Source: Actinostola sp. cb2023
Taxonomy: Eukaryota; Cnidaria; Anthozoa; Actiniaria; Actinostolidae
DNA: 64,000 nucleotides
Reading direction: 5' to 3'
NCBI GenBank assembly: GCA_033675265.1
Contig: JAUJYZ010000746.1
Location: 207,925-271,924, forward strand
Within the stretch, counting starts at the first letter, position 1, and every line of letters begins with the position of its first letter. Below, in pieces: positions 57,601-64,000 of this stretch. Below the pieces are notes generated by a model, which worked only from the letters and a program-made list of their open reading frames with translations, was not told the DNA's origin and ran no database searches. The position numbers and the translations under genes were made by a program.

Positions 57601-58690
57601 ACTATATCAGTCCTAATACAAAATATCCTGCACTCTATCAGTCCTACTTCACCAATAATCTGTATATCTCTATCAGTTCCTTAATCCACATATGCTGCAC
57701 TCTAGCAGTCCTAATACACAGTATAACTGCACTCTATCAGTCGTAATACACATTATGCTGTACTATATCAGTGCCTAATGACACATATCCCTGTCCTCTA
57801 TCAGTCCTTAATACACAATATACTGCACTCTATCAGTCGTAATTGCACATAATGCTGTACTACTATCAGTCCTGAATAAACATCTGCTGTACTCTATCAG
57901 TCGTAATAAACATCTGCTGATACTTTATCAGTCCTAATACACATATGCTGTACTCTATCAGTCCTAATACACATATACTGCCCTCTATCAGATCGTAATA
58001 CCCATTATACTGTACTCTCTCAAGTCCCTAATACACACTATGCTGTACCTCTATCCAGTCGCCGTAATACAACATTATGCTGTACTTTAATCAGTCCTAA
58101 TACTCATATTGCTGTACTCTATCAATCCTAATACACATATACTTGCACTACTATCAGTCTAAATACACATATCCTTCACTCTATCATTCCCTATACAAAT
58201 ATACTGTACGCTACATCAATCATAATACACCATTCTGCTGTACTATATCGAGTCCTAATACTCATATGCTGTACTTCTATCAATACTAATACACATTATA
58301 TACTGTACTCTATCAGTCCTAATACATACTATACTGTTACTCTATCAGTCCTAATAACACATAATACTGGTACTCTATCAATCCTAATACACATATACGG
58401 TAGCTCTATCATCCTAATAAAAAAACCCCCTTTAATACACATATAACGTACTCTATCAGGTCCTAATACACATTATACTGACTCTATCAGTCCAATAAAC
58501 ATATGGCTGTACTTATCAGTCCTATTAATACACATATACTGACTCTATCAGTCTAATACACATATCCTGTAACTCTATCAGTCCTAATACACATACTGTA
58601 CTCTATCAGTCCTAATACACATAAGCTGTAATCTATCAATCCTAATACAACATATACTGTACTCTATCAGTTCCTAAACACATATACTGT
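54691..58690. repeat. satellite block 3: indel-ridden, probably low-quality consensus
   Basis: Nearly every monomer carries single-base insertions or deletions. Some spots hold homopolymer bursts, such as TTTTTTTTCC near 56,063, GGGGGGAG near 57,289 and AAAAAACCCCC near 58,420. The monomer itself is still recognisable. Flanking blocks on both sides are nearly error-free. Confidence 0.85.
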
Positions 58691-61600
58691 GACCTATCAG
58701 TCCTAATACACATATACTGTACTCTATCAGTCCTAATACACATATACTGTACTCTATCAGTCCTAATACACATATACTGTACTCTATCAGTCCTAATACA
58801 CATATACTGTACTCTATATCAGTCCTAATACACATATACTGCACTCTATCAGTCCTAATACACATATACTGTACTCTATCAGTCCTAATACACATATACT
58901 GCACTCTATCAGTCCTAATACACATATACTGTACTCTATCAGTCCTAATACACATATACTGCACTCTATCAGTCCTAATACACATATACTGTACTCTATC
59001 AGTCCTAATACACATATACTGTACTCTATCAGTCCTAATACACATATACTGTACTCTATCAGTCCTAATACACATATACTGTACTCTATCAGTCCTAATA
59101 CACATATACTGTACTCTATCAGTCCTAATACACACATATACTGTACTCTATCAGTCCTAATACACATATACTGTACTCTATCAGTCCTAATACACATATA
59201 CTGTACTCTATCAGTCCTAATACACATATACTGTACTCTATCAGTCCTAATACACATATACTGTACTCTATCAGTCCTAATACACATATACTGCACTCTA
59301 TCAGTCCTAATACACATATACTGTACTCTATCAGTCCTAATACACATATACTGCACTCTATCAGTCCTAATACACATATACTGTACTCTATCAGTCCTAA
59401 TACACATATACTGTACTCTATCAGTCCTAATACACATATACTGTACTCTATCAGTCCTAATACACATATACTGTACTCTATCAGTCCTAATACACATATA
59501 CTGTACTCTATCAGTCCTAATACACATATACTGTACTCTATCAGTCCTAATACACATATACTGTACTCTATCAGTCCTAATACACATATACTGTACTCTA
59601 TCAGTCCTAATACACATATACTGTACTCTATCAGTCCTAATACACATATACTGCACTCTATCAGTCCTAATACACATATACTGTACTCTATCAGTCCTAA
59701 TACACATATACTGTACTCTATCAGTCCTAATACACATATACTGTACTCTATCAGTCCTAATACACATATACTGTACTCTATCAGTCCTAATACACATATA
59801 CTGTACTCTATCAGTCCTAATACACATATACTGCACTCTATCAGTCCTAATACACATATACTGTACTCTATCAGTCCTAATACACATATACTGTACTCTA
59901 TCAGTCCTAATACACATATACTGTACTCTATCAGTCCTAATACACATATACTGCACTCTATCAGTCCTAATACACATATACTGTACTCTATCAGTCCTAA
60001 TACACATATACTGCACTCTATCAGTCCTAATACACATATACTGTACTCTATCAGTCCTAATACACATATACTGTACTCTATCAGTCCTAATACACATATA
60101 CTGTACTCTATCAGTCCTAATACACATATACTGTACTCTATCAGTCCTAATACACATATACTGTACTCTATCAGTCCTAATACACATATACTGTACTCTA
60201 TCAGTCCTAATACACATATACTGTACTCTATCAGTCCTAATACACATATACTGCACTCTATCAGTCCTAATACACATATACTGTACTCTATCAGTCCTAA
60301 TACACATATACTGCACTCTATCAGTCCTAATACACATATACTGTACTCTATCAGTCCTAATACACATATACTGTACTCTATCAGTCCTAATACACATATA
60401 CTGTACTCTATCAGTCCTAATACACATATACTGTACTCTATCAGTCCTAATACACATATACTGCACTCTATCAGTCCTAATACACATATACTGTACTCTA
60501 TCAGTCCTAATACACATATACTGCACTCTATCAGTCCTAATACACATATACTGTACTCTCTATCAGTCCTAATATACACATATACTGTACTCTATCAGTC
60601 CTAATACACATATACTGTACTCTATCAGTCCTAATACACATATACTGTACTCTATCAGTCCTAATACACATATACTGTACTCTATCAGTCCTAATACACA
60701 TATACTGTACTCTATCAGTCCTAATACACATACTGTACTCTATCAGTCCTAATACACATATACTGTACTCTATCAGTCCTAATACACATATACTGCACTC
60801 TATCAGTCCTAATACACATATACTGTACTCTATCAGTCCTAATACACATATACTGTACTCTATCAGTCCTAATACACATATACTGTACTCTATCAGTCCT
60901 AATACACATATACTGTACTCTATCAGTCCTAATACACATATACTGCACTCTATCAGTCCTAATACACATATACTGTACTCTATCAGTCCTAATACACATA
61001 TACTGTACTCTATCAGTCCTAATACACATATACTGTACTCTATCAGTCCTAATACACATATACTGTACTCTATCAGTCCTAATACACATATACTGTACTC
61101 TATCAGTCCTAATACACATATACTGTACTCTATCAGTCCTAATACACATATACTGTACTCTATCAGTCCTAATACACATATACTGTACTCTATCAGTCCT
61201 AATACACATATACTGTACTCTATCAGTCTAATACACATATACTGTACTCTATCAGTCCTAATACACATATACTGTACTCTATCAGTCCTAATACACATAT
61301 ACTGTACTCTATCAGTCCTAATACACATATACTGTACTCTATCAGTCCTAATACACATATACTGCACTCTATCAGTCCTAATACACATATACTGTACTCT
61401 ATCAGTCCTAATACACATATACTGTACTCTATCAGTCCTAATACACATATACTGTACTCTATCAGTCCTAATACACATATACTGTACTCTATCAGTCCTA
61501 ATACACATATACTGTACTCTATCAGTCCTAATACACATATACTGTACTCTATCAGTCCTAATACACATATATACTGTACTCTATCAGTCCTAATACACAT

Positions 61601-64000
61601 ATACTGTACTCTATCAGTCCTAATACACATATACTGTACTCTATCAGTCCTAATACACATATACTGTACTCTATCAGTCCTAATACACATATACTGTACT
61701 CTATCAGTCCTAATACACATATACTGTACTCTATCAGTCCTAATACACATATACTGTACTCTATCAGTCCTAATACACATATACTGCACTCTATCAGTCC
61801 TAATACACATATACTGTACTCTATCAGTCCTAATACACATATACACTCTATCAGTCCTAATACACATATACTGCACTCTATCAGTCCTAATACACATATA
61901 CTGTACTCTATCAGTCCTAATACACATATACTGTACTCTATCAGTCCTAATACACATATACTGCACTCTATCAGTCCTAATACACATATACTGTACTCTA
62001 TCAGTCCTAATACACATATACTGTACTCTATCAGTCCTAATACACATATACTGTACTCTATCAGTCCTAATACACATATACTGTACTCTATCAGTCCTAA
62101 TACACATATACTGTACTCTATCAGTCCTAATACACATATACTGTACTCTATCAGTCCTAATACACATATACTGTACTCTATCAGTCCTAATACACATATA
62201 CTGTACTCTATCAGTCCTAATACACATATACTGTACTCTATCAGTCCTAATACACATATACTGTACTCTATCAGTCCTAATACACATATACTGTACTCTA
62301 TCAGTCCTAATACACATATACTGTACTCTATCAGTCCTAATACACATATACTGCACTCTATCAGTCCTAATACACATATACTGTACTCTATCAGTCCTAA
62401 TACACATATACTGTACTCTATCAGTCCTAATACACATATACTGTACTCTATCAGTCCTAATACACATATACTGTACTCTATCAGTCCTAATACACATATA
62501 CTGTACTCTATCAGTCCTAATACACATATACTGCACTCTATCAGTCCTAATACACATATACTGTACTCTATCAGTCCTAATACACATATACTGTACTCTA
62601 TCAGTCCTAATACACATATACTGTACTCTATCAGTCCTAATACACATATACTGCACTCTATCAGTCCTAATACACATATACTGTACTCTATCAGTCCTAA
62701 TACACATATACTGTACTCTATCAGTCCTAATACACATATACTGTACTCTATCAGTCCTAATACACATATACTGCACTCTATCAGTCCTAATACACATATA
62801 CTGTACTCTATCAGTCCTAATACACATATACTGTACTCTATCAGTCCTAATACACATATACTGCACTCTATCAGTCCTAATACACATATACTGTACTCTA
62901 TCAGTCCTAATACACATATACTGTACTCTATCAGTCCTAATACACATATACTGTACTCTATCAGTCCTAATACACATATACTGTACTCTATCAGTCCTAA
63001 TACACATATACTGTACTCTATCAGTCCTAATACACATATACTGTACTCTATCAGTCCTAATACACATATACTGTACTCTATCAGTCCTAATACACATATA
63101 CTGTACTCTATCAGTCCTAATACACATATACTGCACTCTATCAGTCCTAATACACATATACTGTACACTCTATCAGTCCTAATACACATATACTGCACTC
63201 TATCAGTCCTAATACACATATACTGTACTCTATCAGCTGTACCTAATCCTAATACACATATACTGTACTCTATCAGTCCTAATACACATATACTGCACTC
63301 TATCAGTCCTAATACACATATACTGTACTCTATCAGTCCTAATACACATATACTGTACTCTATCAGTCCTAATACACATATACTGTACTCTATCAGTCCT
63401 AATACACATATACTGTACTATATCAGTCCTAATACACATATACTGCACTCTATCAGTCCTAATACACATATACTGTACTCTATCAGTCCTAATACACATA
63501 TACTGTACTCTATCAGTCCTAATACACATATACTGCACTCTATCAGTCCTAATACACATATACTGTACTCTATCAGTCCTAATACACATATACTGTACTC
63601 TATCATCCTAATACACATATACTGTACTCTATCAGTCCTAATACACATATACTGTACTCTATCAGTCCTAATACACATATACTGCACTCTATCAGTCCTA
63701 ATACACATATACTGTACTCTATCAGTCCTAATACACATATACTGTACTCTATCAGTCCTAATACACATATACTGTACTTTATCAGTCCTAATACACATAT
63801 ACTGCACTCTATCAGTCCTAATACACATATACTGTACTCTATCAGTCCTAATACACATATACTGTACTCTATCAGTCCTAATACACATATACTGTACTCT
63901 ATCAGTCCTAATACACATATACTGTACTCTATCAATCCTAATACACATATACTGTACTCTATCAGTCCTAATACACATATACTGTACTCTATCAGTCTAA
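58691..64000. repeat. satellite block 4: highly homogeneous
   Basis: Almost pure consensus with only the TGTAC/TGCAC switch and rare slips (for example 60,560, 61,840, 63,236). CAGTCC is nearly fixed, unlike block 1 where CAATCC is common. Confidence 0.9.

Larger units (their letters stand above)
40014..64000. repeat. 30-bp satellite array, about 800 monomers, running off the right edge
   Basis: Monomer as at 40014-40043, with core CTATCAGTCCTAATACAC. It is 33% GC, has no CpG, and its G and C are uneven (2 G, 8 C on the plus strand). Main variants: CTGTAC or CTGCAC, CATATA or CATATG, CAGTCC or CAATCC. Since 30 is divisible by 3 and the consensus has no stop in two frames on each strand, four frames read through for hundreds of codons. 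They give ten-residue repeats such as LYSISPNTHI and MCIRTDRVQY. No start context, splice signal or composition change points to a gene. There are no unique spacers, so it is not a CRISPR array. Array length is unknown because the right end is outside the window. Confidence 0.97.

Noticed and set aside
40014..64000. Direct repeats of about 30 bp as a CRISPR array
   Set aside because: Monomers abut with no unique spacers, and the surroundings are eukaryotic.

Overview
This window is eukaryotic and looks like invertebrate metazoan DNA. It is AT-rich, has short spliced exons with GT..AG borders, one leucine-rich-repeat GPCR, Penelope-like retroelements (PLEs), an L1/Tx1-type LINE and many short TIR, foldback and Helitron2-like elements. 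A cnidarian is my best guess, but nothing here fixes the species. There are no bacterial features, CRISPR arrays or confident tRNA genes.

Layout. 1-412: minus-strand exons of a conserved gene, tentatively PPP4R1-like, running off the left edge. 413-12,940: nested DNA transposons and MITEs, including a 2.8 kb TIR element (1646-4449), a Mutator-like MITE with a 10-bp target duplication, and three Helentron-type units. 12,941-14,870: a 525-bp TIR element with a 7-bp target duplication and a small minus-strand gene candidate. 15,126-24,085: a nest in which a LINE sits inside a TIR element that sits inside a PLE, followed by a second, head-to-head PLE. 24,110-28,690: a 4.6 kb inverted-repeat element with ~1 kb arms. 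28,740-31,850: foldbacks, a SINE-like repeat, an LTR-like remnant and microsatellites. 31,854-37,993: a four-exon LRR-GPCR gene on the minus strand (601 codons after splicing). 38,000-40,013: foldback repeats and a retroelement tail.

40,014-64,000 (over a third of the window) is one tandem array of a 30-bp monomer, roughly 800 copies, reaching the right edge. Its left 5.5 kb is variant-rich with multi-monomer duplications, and most of the rest is highly uniform. Between about 54,690 and 58,690 it is riddled with single-base indels, which look like unpolished assembly sequence. Because 30 is a multiple of 3, four of the six frames stay open, giving apparent proteins of up to 1,882 residues that I do not treat as genes.

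The strongest biology is the spliced GPCR, the triple-nested PLE/TIR/LINE locus with a hammerhead-like fold in the PLE tail, the Helentron-type elements with asymmetric terminal inverted repeats, and the 30-bp satellite.
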